A stretch of DNA of 6,334 bases from Syntrophomonadaceae bacterium (GTDB lineage: Bacteria; Bacillota; Dethiobacteria; DTU022). Where the stretch lies: positions 1 to 6,334 of the forward strand of contig SKZS01000112.1 of assembly GCA_007127255.1 (NCBI GenBank). Reading direction: 5' to 3'. The stretch's first letter is position 1. Every line of letters starts with the position of its first letter. The notes beneath the pieces are model-generated. The model saw only the letters and a program-made list of their open reading frames with translations, was not told where the DNA came from and did no database searches. Of this stretch, positions 1-5,937 are shown one piece after another. The position numbers and the translations under genes are program-made.

Positions 1-155
1 CCAACGATAGAATTGGCATAAGTTTTATTAAATCTAATTTGGCCTTCTTGTAAACTCTGCAAAACCACTTTTAAATTGACAGGATCCAGTCTTGCTGACT
101 TAACTAGATCACCGGTCAATACAGCATAACAGGCCTGATTATTATCAGCAATCAA
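1..155 (-). CDS. N-terminal part of a SatD-like protein, truncated by the window edge
   Basis: An open frame of 51 codons runs off the left edge. The start chosen is a TTG at 153-155, because an AAAGGAG Shine-Dalgarno sequence (164-170) lies 8 nt upstream. No ATG is available in frame before an upstream stop. The protein begins roughly MIADNNQACYAVLTGDLVKS, and residues 10-20 (YAVLTGDLVKS) resemble the first strand and loop of SatD-family proteins, which often start with 'YAvitGDiv.S'. The role of that family is poorly defined; some members sit beside MarR/PadR-type regulators or small membrane proteins. The rest of the gene is outside the window, so both the family call and the function are tentative. 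Confidence 0.5.
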   Translation of the reverse strand, partial: MIADNNQACYAVLTGDLVKSARLDPVNLKVVLQSLQEGQIRFNKTYANSIV

Positions 156-273
156 CTGAACATCTCCTTTAAACCCTGAGTAAGTACTTGTCTAACTAAT
201 TCTACTAGAACCAAATCTATCCTTCACATGTCGCTAAAAACCCTGGCCTTGTATAAAATATTTTCTTAAGCAC

Positions 274-390
274 TTATCCTCGACTCTTATGCTTTTCTAT
301 ATATCTTAACTCATCAATAAAATAATCAGTATCTATTTTTTTGATTGTATAGCTGGAAACTATGGAAACTCCCAAATCATAACCAATCAT
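274..390 (-). pseudogene. 38-codon ORF, probably the 3' remnant of a lost gene
   Basis: A short frame from an ATG at 388-390 to a TAA at 274-276 would encode 38 residues, starting MIGYDLGVSIVSSYTIKK. No convincing ribosome binding site precedes the ATG. The frame stays open upstream into the GGGACGG-core repeat at 406-429. The motif GxxIVSxYxIKK faintly recalls the end of a LysR-type regulator effector domain (typically 'aGLGvsivS.yai.k'), but the match is too short to trust. The best reading is the tail of a gene whose front was lost at the repeat. A real small peptide cannot be excluded. The rest of the 156-467 stretch shows no further gene. Confidence 0.25.
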
Positions 391-405
391 TATTTTAATA
401 TTCCC

Positions 406-429
406 AACACAAAAGAACCGTCCCTCTGT
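406..429. repeat. GGGACGG-core small palindromic repeat, copy 1 (right arm degenerate)
   Basis: These 24 bases are identical to positions 1384-1407. The copy starts with the arm AACACA and contains the core CCGTCCC (GGGACGG on the minus strand). The right arm reads TGTACT instead of TGTGTT, so the terminal stem is broken. It lies 38 bases past the stop codon of the aldo/keto reductase. From memory, similar elements are common in Clostridia genomes and resemble REP-type sequences moved by RAYT/Y1 transposases. No transposase is in the window. Confidence 0.7.
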
Positions 430-467
430 ACTACAGCTGAGCTAAACTCAAAAAATAAACAAAACCA

Positions 468-1307
468 CTACCAGTGATGCTTAAAAAAGTTCGCCTCCTC
501 TACATATGGTGAAGTCAGTGTTTCCAAATGGTTTATTTCCTCTTCCGTAAAAGGTTTAAAATCTTTGGCGATGCGCACATTCTCTTCTATCTCAGCCATG
601 GTTGAAATGCCAATTATAGCTGTGCTGACCGGGTGGGTTAGTGTATAACCGAAGGCCTGCTCCATTGTTGCAATGCCTTCTTTACGGAAGATACGACCCA
701 CCGCTGTCACCTTCATCGCTATAACACCCAGATTCTGTCTGAGCGCTTCTGGCAGCAGCTCTTGCTTGAAGGATCGGTAATGAGGGTCGCCTGCATTCAG
801 GGAAAAAAGTAGACAATCAAACGAATATTCTTTAATAGCCTGTAAAAGCAGAGCCGGATCCTTGTGGCCGGTTATCCCCATATTAAGAATTACCTTCTCG
901 CTTTTCAACTGTTCCAGGGCTTTAATAGCCCCACCTTCAGCCAAAACCTGCTTTAAATCTTCCCTGATTTGCATATCATGAAGCTGGTATAAATCAAGGT
1001 AGTCAGTTTTTAAACGAGCGAGACTTTTTTCCACCTGGCGCATTGTCCCATCGTAACTGCGTTCTCCCGTCTTTGTCGCCAGAAAAACCTCTTTGCGACG
1101 ATAGGTCATTACCCGGCCGATATTGCTTTCACTGCCCCCCATTCCGTATGCAGGGGCTGTATCGATGTAATTTACCCCCAGATCAAGAGCCCGGTTTACT
1201 ATTGCTTCAGCTTCAGCAGGGTGATTACTGCGTTCGACAGCCGATTCGCCGCCGAGGCTGAAGATTGAAACTAAGTAGCCGGTTTTGCCCAATTTCCTCT
1301 TCTGCAT
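468..1307 (-). CDS. Aldo/keto reductase
   Basis: This 279-residue protein belongs to the aldo/keto reductase superfamily: cytoplasmic NAD(P)H-dependent oxidoreductases with a TIM-barrel fold that reduce aldehydes and ketones. The N-terminus (KRKLGKTG, residues 3-10) is typical. The full catalytic tetrad is visible: Asp49 and Tyr54 in YIDTAPAYG, Lys79 in LATKTG, and His110 in LYQLHDM. A late segment (about 230-245, AIIGISTMAEIEEN) fits the cofactor-phosphate-binding region. It lacks the C-terminal ferredoxin-like 4Fe-4S domain found on some clostridial relatives and ends in FFKHHW. The ATG at 1305-1307 is supported by GGAGG about 10 nt upstream. The gene stands alone between two copies of a small repeat, and I see no clear promoter. 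The substrate cannot be predicted. Confidence 0.93.
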   Translation of the reverse strand: MQKRKLGKTGYLVSIFSLGGESAVERSNHPAEAEAIVNRALDLGVNYIDTAPAYGMGGSESNIGRVMTYRRKEVFLATKTGERSYDGTMRQVEKSLARLKTDYLDLYQLHDMQIREDLKQVLAEGGAIKALEQLKSEKVILNMGITGHKDPALLLQAIKEYSFDCLLFSLNAGDPHYRSFKQELLPEALRQNLGVIAMKVTAVGRIFRKEGIATMEQAFGYTLTHPVSTAIIGISTMAEIEENVRIAKDFKPFTEEEINHLETLTSPYVEEANFFKHHW

Positions 1308-1383
1308 CGCTCTTGCACCTCCACTTTTACTGATACTTACCCACTCGGTCTACTACAACCTAACAGTGTATAGTTGCTGATTT

Positions 1384-1410
1384 AACACAAAAGAACCGTC
1401 CCTCTGTGTT
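1384..1410. repeat. GGGACGG-core small palindromic repeat, copy 2 (intact arms)
   Basis: A 27-bp element with perfect 6-bp inverted ends, AACACA and TGTGTT, around an interior holding CCGTCCC. Its first 24 bases match 406-429 exactly and in the same orientation. It sits 26 bases beyond the stop of the PIN-domain toxin gene and 77 bases upstream of the aldo/keto reductase start. No T-run follows it in the direction of transcription, so it is not a standard intrinsic terminator. It is best described as a REP-like palindromic unit. Confidence 0.75.
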
Positions 1411-1436
1411 ACAATCCTAGGTCCTTAACGAACTAT

Positions 1437-1850
1437 TCATTCAGGTTCTTTTCTTGTCACCTCAGATAATTTATCAAAATCACGGTCATAAGAATAGATT
1501 TCGCACTGGCCGCGCTCCTTCATTTGCGCCGCTATAAAAGCATCAGTCCAGTCAATATTCATCTGTGTATAAATTGCAAGAGCTGATAACACTTGCCCTT
1601 TACTTGAACAGAACAGACCCTCTACTGCCAGAATTGGCGTAATTATATCCCTGATTTTGTTTTTTTCAACCCGGTAGAATTTCTCTAAGGTCCATACAAT
1701 ATCTGCAATTGCCAGGTCAGGCAAAAAAACTTCTTCCTGACCGGCTTCAACTCTTTGTAAAAGCGCCTCACAGGCAGCTGCCTTATCAGGAAGATCATTT
1801 GTTAAAAACCTCAAAATAATATTAGCATCAATCACTCTTGGGTTTTTCAC
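1437..1850 (-). CDS. PIN-domain toxin of a type II toxin-antitoxin pair (VapC-like)
   Basis: The 137-residue product is a PIN-domain ribonuclease, the family of VapC toxins that cut tRNA or rRNA when the antitoxin is degraded. The acidic Mg2+-binding residues are in the expected places: Asp8 in VIDANIIL, Glu56 in WTLEKFY, Asp103 in DWTDAFIAA, and Asp122/Asp124 in YSYDRDFDKL. The length is normal for the family. A TTG six bases further upstream (1854-1856) would leave only 3 nt to the GGAGG at 1860-1864. The GTG at 1848-1850 gives 9 nt and is preferred. The gene overlaps the 3' end of the upstream antitoxin gene by 23 bases, which implies coupled translation. The target RNA cannot be inferred. 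Confidence 0.9.
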   Translation of the reverse strand: MKNPRVIDANIILRFLTNDLPDKAAACEALLQRVEAGQEEVFLPDLAIADIVWTLEKFYRVEKNKIRDIITPILAVEGLFCSSKGQVLSALAIYTQMNIDWTDAFIAAQMKERGQCEIYSYDRDFDKLSEVTRKEPE

Positions 1851-2079
1851 CAGCAAGTTCCTCCATTGTTTGATGCCTGATCTTCTTGAAATCCTGTTCG
1901 CCGTCTACAGCTACAACCCCTCTTAAACTTGACACTGGCTCTTTTATTGGAGTCAGATATACACCTTCACCATCTTCAACTATGCTCAGGTACATACCCG
2001 GCTCTGTTTTTAAATGCTTGCGAATAGCAGCTGGCAGAGTGATCTGACCTTTTGATGAAATTTTTATATATCCAGCCAT
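1828..2079 (-). CDS. AbrB/SpoVT-type antitoxin (VapB-like)
   Basis: An 83-residue protein with an N-terminal swapped-hairpin AbrB/SpoVT/MazE DNA-binding domain. Residues 1-45 read MAGYIKISSKGQITLPAAIR and onward, with the hallmark 'SSKGQITLPaaIRk.L...pG' followed by a hydrophobic strand (YLTPIKE). The charged C-terminal half (about 50-83) is the part expected to wrap around and block the PIN toxin encoded directly downstream. Such antitoxins normally also repress their own operon as a toxin-antitoxin complex. Two further Met codons exist upstream in frame at 2085, but the AAAGGAG site almost touches that ATG and stands 7 nt from the ATG at 2079. The shorter start is therefore chosen. Confidence 0.88.
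   Translation of the reverse strand: MAGYIKISSKGQITLPAAIRKHLKTEPGMYLSIVEDGEGVYLTPIKEPVSSLRGVVAVDGEQDFKKIRHQTMEELAGEKPKSD
1860..1864 (-). promoter_or_regulatory. Ribosome binding site deciding the toxin start
   Basis: GGAGG on the minus strand, inside the antitoxin coding region. It is 9 nt from the GTG at 1850 but only 3 nt from the TTG at 1856, which favours the GTG start for the PIN toxin. Confidence 0.6.
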
Positions 2080-2086
2080 ATCCATG

Positions 2087-2093
2087 CTCCTTT
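2087..2093 (-). promoter_or_regulatory. Ribosome binding site deciding the antitoxin start
   Basis: AAAGGAG on the minus strand. It is 7 nt from the ATG at 2077-2079 and only 1 nt from the ATG at 2083-2085, so translation most likely begins at MAGYIK rather than MDMAGY. Confidence 0.6.
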
Positions 2094-2108
2094 ACAATCT
2101 AATTATCG

Positions 2109-2152
2109 CTTTACTAACTACAATTTATCATACATTTAACTCATAAGTAAAG
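2109..2152. promoter_or_regulatory. Inverted repeat, candidate operator of the toxin-antitoxin operon
   Basis: Perfect 7-bp arms CTTTACT (2109-2115) and AGTAAAG (2146-2152) are separated by 30 bases. The interval holds the promoter-like boxes of the antitoxin gene, and one arm overlaps the candidate -35 box. AbrB-type antitoxins generally bind dyad sequences at their own promoter, so this is a plausible autoregulatory site. Binding itself is inferred. Confidence 0.35.
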
Positions 2153-2156
2153 TAGA
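2122..2156 (-). promoter_or_regulatory. Candidate promoter of the toxin-antitoxin operon
   Basis: Two overlapping readings are possible on the minus strand. One pairs TTTACT (2146-2151) with TAAATT (2122-2127). The other pairs the weak box TCTACT (2151-2156) with the better -10 box TATGAT (2127-2132). Both have 18-base spacing. The region is AT-rich and ends about 30-35 bases before the ribosome binding site. Neither match to the sigma-A consensus is strong. Confidence 0.35.
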
Positions 2157-2214
2157 TTATTGTTATGAACGTTATATAGAAGAAGGGGTTGTTAGCAACT
2201 GCATTTATAAACTC

Positions 2215-2298
2215 TGGGGTCAGGTCTTGAAATATAAAATATTTGCTTAGAGCTGAGAACAAACTCTACAAAAAGTGACATTTCAAGCCCTGACCCTA
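2215..2298. repeat. 84-bp REP-like hairpin element with GGGTCAGG arms
   Basis: The 19-base ends (2215-2233 and 2280-2298) are inverted repeats matching at 17 of 19 positions, each reading outside-in as T(G/A)GGGTCAGG(T/G)CTTGAAAT. A shorter inner stem (TAGAG around 2249, CTCTA around 2273) suggests a long folded hairpin. It lies between the toxin-antitoxin promoter and the 3' end of the dipeptidase gene. I recall similar GGGGTCAGGTCTTG termini as widespread small mobile repeats in bacterial genomes, probably mobilised in trans by a Y1/RAYT transposase. None is encoded here. Confidence 0.7.
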
Positions 2299-2341
2299 AT
2301 ATTTCCAGGTAAACTGGCAACACGCTTTCTTAAACAGGTCA

Positions 2342-3175
2342 TCATTCAATTGAAGAAAAATATTGATTCACCCAGTCTTCCAAAGACAGGTCAAGGTGCG
2401 GGTATTCTTTATAATCAGCATCATTAAAATGCCACCATTCGCTCTGAATTACGGAAAAGCCATTTCTAACCATTACCTCGGTTAAGTATTCCATGTTTTG
2501 CCTGGCTTCTTCAGGCATGTCAGGGTAATTGCGTGAGGCTTCTTCAGTAAAGTCATCAAACCCTGTAGGCATTTCTACTTCCCTACCATTTTGATCAACT
2601 AAAGTCACATCAACAGAAGCTCCGCGGTTGTGATTAGAACCTACTGCAGGGTCGGCAACATATACTCCATCCGGACTATGCTCCCACATTACTTGCTGAG
2701 CGCTTTTCGGACGATAGGCATCCCAAATTTTTAACCGGTAACCTTCCTCAGCAAATTCGGCATTTGCCGCCACCAGTTTTTCAGCTGTTGGTTTCAACAG
2801 CAGGCAAACCTCCAGTTGATAGAGCACCTCACCGGTAAAATTATCAGGTGTAGCATACTTTAAATCTACTTCAATCGTACTATCCATCTCCCTGATTTCA
2901 ACCAGCCCCTCATATTCAAAAGGTTCGGCTTTACCATCATCTTCAATCCCACTGACTTCAACCGCCTGTTCATTTATAGCTTCAATTTCCTCTATGTACT
3001 GATTAATTTCGTTTTGGTATTCCCGGTTCTCGGTTATCAATTCATCTTTTTGATTATGCAATGCTTCAATCTCTGCCTCATATTGACTTACCAGGCTATT
3101 ATAAATAAAAAATATTAGCAAACCAAAAACTATTAAGATTACAATCGGTATCCCTTTCCACAAGTGCTTACCCAC
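2342..3175 (-). CDS. Membrane-anchored D-Ala-D-Ala dipeptidase, peptidase family M15 (VanX/DdpX-like)
   Basis: The 277-residue product has a positively charged N-terminus, one membrane segment (about 9-26), a Glu/Gln/Asn-rich coiled coil (about 30-75) and a C-terminal M15D zinc-peptidase domain (about 88-270). Zinc ligands are His182 and Asp189 in SNHNRGASVDV and His249 in SEWWHF. Glu246 is the catalytic base, and Arg155 in DAYRP is the conserved transition-state arginine. DLKYATPDNFTG (104-115) is also a VanX hallmark. Classical VanX is cytoplasmic and has no anchor. This one should be held outside the membrane, where it could trim D-Ala-D-Ala dipeptides or peptidoglycan stem ends. The start is GTG (3173-3175), 8 nt after AAGGAGGAT. 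A decayed second copy lies at about 5938-6140. A role in vancomycin resistance is unlikely, given no vanHA or regulator nearby. Confidence 0.88.
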   Translation of the reverse strand: MGKHLWKGIPIVILIVFGLLIFFIYNSLVSQYEAEIEALHNQKDELITENREYQNEINQYIEEIEAINEQAVEVSGIEDDGKAEPFEYEGLVEIREMDSTIEVDLKYATPDNFTGEVLYQLEVCLLLKPTAEKLVAANAEFAEEGYRLKIWDAYRPKSAQQVMWEHSPDGVYVADPAVGSNHNRGASVDVTLVDQNGREVEMPTGFDDFTEEASRNYPDMPEEARQNMEYLTEVMVRNGFSVIQSEWWHFNDADYKEYPHLDLSLEDWVNQYFSSIE

Positions 3176-3353
3176 TTGATTATCCTCCTTATTACCTCTT
3201 TCAATTACCTTTGTTTTATACTGGGGTCTTTATTGTTATTTTGTCGAAACAAAGAGTTTTTTTTGACCGCTTTCAGGTTTAATAGCATACACTCTTAAAT
3301 AGATTTATACCACTCATCTGAGGAATATATCTTGATACACAGTGCTTACAGGT

Positions 3354-3845
3354 TCACTTAAGCAGCTTATACATTACATGAGCGTCGACTAAACCGAAAC
3401 GGCTGTGCCGGAAAGATTTTGGCAGCGTACCGGCTATTACAAACCCTTTTTTCTTCCAAAGGTGTACTGCGTTTTCATTTGTTGCAACAACCAGGTTATA
3501 CTGCATAGCTAAAAATCCCATTGATACAGCCTGGGCCTGGGAGTGATCACACATCAGGGCAGCCAATCCCTTGTTACGCGCATTTTCTGCAACAATGTAG
3601 CCACAGTTACATACATGAGCTCCCAGGGCCGGTTGATTCGGTTTAATGTAATAAGTCCCCAGGATAGAGTTATTTGAGTCAACTGCTACAAAAGTAGCTG
3701 CCGTGTTTTCTATCCAAACTTTGTGGGCCTCTTCAACAGTTATATCCGGTGAAAAAGCATAGGTTTCACCGGCACGAAAAACTGGTTCAATAATCTTCCA
3801 GGTTTCAGCCCAGTCTTGCTCTTGGAATATGCGTATAGCGACCAA
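3354..3845 (-). CDS. GNAT-family N-acetyltransferase
   Basis: A 163-residue cytoplasmic acetyltransferase of the GCN5-related family, which moves acetyl from acetyl-CoA to an amine. Visible motifs are the acetyl-CoA pyrophosphate loop ARNKGLAALM (about 89-98, the R/Q-x-x-G-x-A signature) and the family's motif B, NENAVHLWKKKGF (about 123-135). The N-terminal stretch with PVFRAGETYAFSPD (about 21-34) recalls phosphinothricin/methionine-sulfoximine-type acetyltransferases, but the substrate is unknown. The longer frame begins at a TTG (3861-3863) with no ribosome binding site. The TTG at 3843-3845 follows AGGTGA by 5 nt and fits the usual family N-terminus, so it is chosen. The gene lies between the serine hydrolase and the dipeptidase on the same strand, with gaps of about 117 and 178 bases, so co-transcription is possible but not shown. 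Confidence 0.88.
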   Translation of the reverse strand: MVAIRIFQEQDWAETWKIIEPVFRAGETYAFSPDITVEEAHKVWIENTAATFVAVDSNNSILGTYYIKPNQPALGAHVCNCGYIVAENARNKGLAALMCDHSQAQAVSMGFLAMQYNLVVATNENAVHLWKKKGFVIAGTLPKSFRHSRFGLVDAHVMYKLLK

Positions 3846-3850
3846 AAAAT

Positions 3851-3856
3851 TCACCT
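3851..3856 (-). promoter_or_regulatory. Ribosome binding site deciding the acetyltransferase start
   Basis: AGGTGA on the minus strand can pair fully with the anti-Shine-Dalgarno sequence and lies 5 nt from the TTG at 3845. It falls inside the longer reading frame that begins at 3863, arguing for the shorter protein. Confidence 0.5.
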
Positions 3857-3889
3857 GCTTCAACTAATTTTGGAGGACAATGAAAACTT

Positions 3890-3904
3890 TATATCCAGGA
3901 TATA
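3890..3904. promoter_or_regulatory. 15-bp perfect palindrome upstream of the acetyltransferase gene
   Basis: TATATCC and GGATATA are exact 7-bp arms around one central base. The palindrome is about 45 bases upstream of the chosen acetyltransferase start and overlaps a -10-like TATAAA (3888-3893, minus strand), although no good -35 box is visible. It could be an operator for a dimeric regulator. The one-base loop makes an RNA hairpin less likely. Confidence 0.3.
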
Positions 3905-3962
3905 CAATACGAAATGGACAAAGGGCCGTTTTCATCTGCCGGCGTTCATCTCTTTGCCCGGG

Positions 3963-5897
3963 CTAAAGCAAATTCACATAAAGCATCAGCCAGATCATCC
4001 CCAGACTGCTCAGGGCAAGGACAGTGTAATGGAGGCGCCCTCCAACTGTCCAGTATTTTTTAATCCAGCCCAGGACAGCAAAAACAAGCATGGCAGCCGC
4101 AGCTGCGGCTATAATGTAGGGCAGGGTCAAAACTGTATCCAGGCCAGTTGGTTCCCCCAGGAAGGTGCGGGGCACACCGAAGGCCGGGTCAATGTCCGAT
4201 ACAACGCTTAACAGGGTAACGATAAAGATCAGCACAAACAGACCGTAAACGACAGCAACCAGGCGGGCAGCCAGGGCGGATTTCGGTGCGCCGCTTTTTT
4301 CTTTCCGGATCACCCTTCCGACCGAAGCATAAATCCAGCCGGCAATCGCTGTTACCATCAGCAGCAGAGTACTACCGGTCAAAAGACCAGCCGTTGTCCC
4401 GCTTCCGTACCATGGAGCCCTGGTATAGGTGAAAACCGGCCCCTCGGCGCACATCATCATCCTGCCTGCGCTGTCTTCGACAAATACAATCTTCCTGGCC
4501 AGGTCAGTCCCTTCAGTATAACGCCTCTCATAAACCCCAGGTTCTACCTCGACAAACTGCTGAGGATAACCGAGCACATTAACAAGCAGGTACCCGTCCT
4601 GGTTCACCCCAACCCTGGCTCCTGACAGAAGGCGGAACAGCTTTTCCATCGAGGTAAAGTTAGCCCGGTTAGGTAAATACTCACCCGTTAATGCGGCGGC
4701 CCGTTCTATGCTGCCTTCCGGTGGAGTGAGTTCATCTGTTTCAGGAGCAGGATAATAGCGGTCCATTAAAGCTGTAAGCAGAGCTTCCCTTTCCAATCCG
4801 GTGCCCCCGTTATAGGAAACAAAGAAACCGACGTTTTCTTCAGGTAAAAGATAGAATCCGGTGGCAAAAAGGAAAGTGTTGCCCCCGTGATTAATTATCC
4901 GCCTATTATTTATACTCTGCTCGATAAAACCATAGGTCATCCCATCCTGCTCCGGGTGCTGGGCAAACTGCCTGCTGTGCATTTCCCGGACTGTAGATTC
5001 TTCCAGGATACGAGCATCCCCGGAAACTCCTTCCTGCAGGTGGGCAATCATGAACCTGGCCATATCTTCGGCAGTACTGCTCATACTGCCGGCCGGCAGG
5101 GCACTGATATATTCGAAACTGCCCCTGTAGAAGGCTCCGTTGTAAAAGTTGTAACCCTCGGCCATGCTGGGCTCAAGGTCATCGGGGAGGGGCTGCCGAA
5201 AAGTGCTGCGGTCCATTCCCAGCGGTTCATAAATATTTTCTTCCACGTATTCAGCAAAAGTCAGCCCCGAAACACTCTCGACAATGTAACCGGCCAGGGC
5301 AGTGCCGTAATTGGAATAAGCCATCACTTCCCCCGGCGGGTAAACCCGGGCCGGAATGTTCTCCTTAATATAGTTTTCCAGGGTGAGCATCTCTTCAGGC
5401 TTGAGCACAAAAAGACCTTGACCTTTATCTTCAAAACCGGGGGTGTGGGTTAATAGGTGGCGCATAGTTATCGGGCCGGGATCACCATAACCATCCCACC
5501 CGAAAAGCCGGTCAGGGATCTCAAAGTCGAGATATTCATTGATATCAGTATCAAGGTCAATCAAATTCTGCTCAACCAGCTGCATCACCGCAGTCCAGGT
5601 AAATAGCTTCCCGGTTGACCCAATCCGAAAAAGGGTTTCTGCCGGGTCGACCAGGACCCGGTTTTCCCGGTCGGCGTAACCGTAACCTTTGGTCAGTTTA
5701 ATTTCTCCATCCTGAACTACGGCCACTGTGGCTCCAACAATATTATTTTCATCCATCTGTCTGTAGATAATCCCGTCAATGAAAGCTTCCAGTTTATCGG
5801 TATCATCTGCAGGTGCGGCCGCAGCTTCTACATTCATAAGAAGTAAAAAGACCGCTACCAGGGCTGTCAACCATAAAGTTTTTATTAATCTGTTCAT
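3963..5897 (-). CDS. Secreted serine hydrolase (beta-lactamase/DD-peptidase superfamily) with C-terminal membrane domain
   Basis: A 644-residue protein with a signal peptide (about 1-28, ending in an Ala run) and a class C beta-lactamase-like domain (about 33-380). All three active-site motifs are present: Ser94-Thr-Gly-Lys97, Tyr194-Ser-Asn196 and His337-Gly-Gly339. Other family landmarks are HLLTHTPG (147-154), YPPGEVMAYSN (186-196) and YVEENIYEPLGM (217-228). A beta-rich accessory region (about 400-495) follows, then four likely membrane helices (about 500-525, 543-567, 588-612, 622-643). The family includes DD-peptidases, esterases and D-amino-acid peptidases; true beta-lactamase activity is not implied. 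The active site should face outside the membrane. The ATG is 7 nt after GGGAGG. The gene looks richer in GC than its flanks. Its upstream DNA is a decayed dipeptidase gene, and no clear promoter was found. Confidence 0.92.
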   Translation of the reverse strand: MNRLIKTLWLTALVAVFLLLMNVEAAAAPADDTDKLEAFIDGIIYRQMDENNIVGATVAVVQDGEIKLTKGYGYADRENRVLVDPAETLFRIGSTGKLFTWTAVMQLVEQNLIDLDTDINEYLDFEIPDRLFGWDGYGDPGPITMRHLLTHTPGFEDKGQGLFVLKPEEMLTLENYIKENIPARVYPPGEVMAYSNYGTALAGYIVESVSGLTFAEYVEENIYEPLGMDRSTFRQPLPDDLEPSMAEGYNFYNGAFYRGSFEYISALPAGSMSSTAEDMARFMIAHLQEGVSGDARILEESTVREMHSRQFAQHPEQDGMTYGFIEQSINNRRIINHGGNTFLFATGFYLLPEENVGFFVSYNGGTGLEREALLTALMDRYYPAPETDELTPPEGSIERAAALTGEYLPNRANFTSMEKLFRLLSGARVGVNQDGYLLVNVLGYPQQFVEVEPGVYERRYTEGTDLARKIVFVEDSAGRMMMCAEGPVFTYTRAPWYGSGTTAGLLTGSTLLLMVTAIAGWIYASVGRVIRKEKSGAPKSALAARLVAVVYGLFVLIFIVTLLSVVSDIDPAFGVPRTFLGEPTGLDTVLTLPYIIAAAAAAMLVFAVLGWIKKYWTVGGRLHYTVLALSSLGMIWLMLYVNLL

Positions 5898-5937
5898 TAA
5901 ATGGCCTCCCTCTCAAGCTTACCACGAACCTTTTTCG

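Noticed and set aside
1043..1261. Plus-strand ORF of 72 codons within the aldo/keto reductase
   Set aside because: Antisense shadow of a well-supported gene.
1384..1410. Intrinsic terminator of the toxin-antitoxin operon
   Set aside because: The stem is short and interrupted, and no T-run follows it in the direction of transcription.
2342..3175. Glycopeptide (vancomycin) resistance locus
   Set aside because: Only a VanX-like enzyme is present, and it is predicted to be outside the membrane. No ligase, dehydrogenase or two-component system is in the window.
3215..3247. TCGACA (3242-3247) and TATAAA (3215-3220) as a promoter for the dipeptidase gene
   Set aside because: The boxes are good individually, but the spacing is 21 bases, too long for a normal sigma-A promoter.
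3328..3352. Short similarity between the region upstream of the intact dipeptidase and 6174-6202
   Set aside because: About 25 AT-rich bases with gaps. It is suggestive of a wider duplication but not distinguishable from chance by eye.
3816..4211. Plus-strand ORF of 131 codons across the hydrolase 3' end and the gap to the acetyltransferase
   Set aside because: Low-quality translation, antisense to both genes, no family features. A GGAGG on the plus strand near 3872 is not followed by a plausible gene.
4887..5453. Plus-strand ORF of 188 codons inside the serine hydrolase gene
   Set aside because: It lies wholly antisense to a gene with intact active-site motifs and has no recognisable protein features, so it is a shadow frame.
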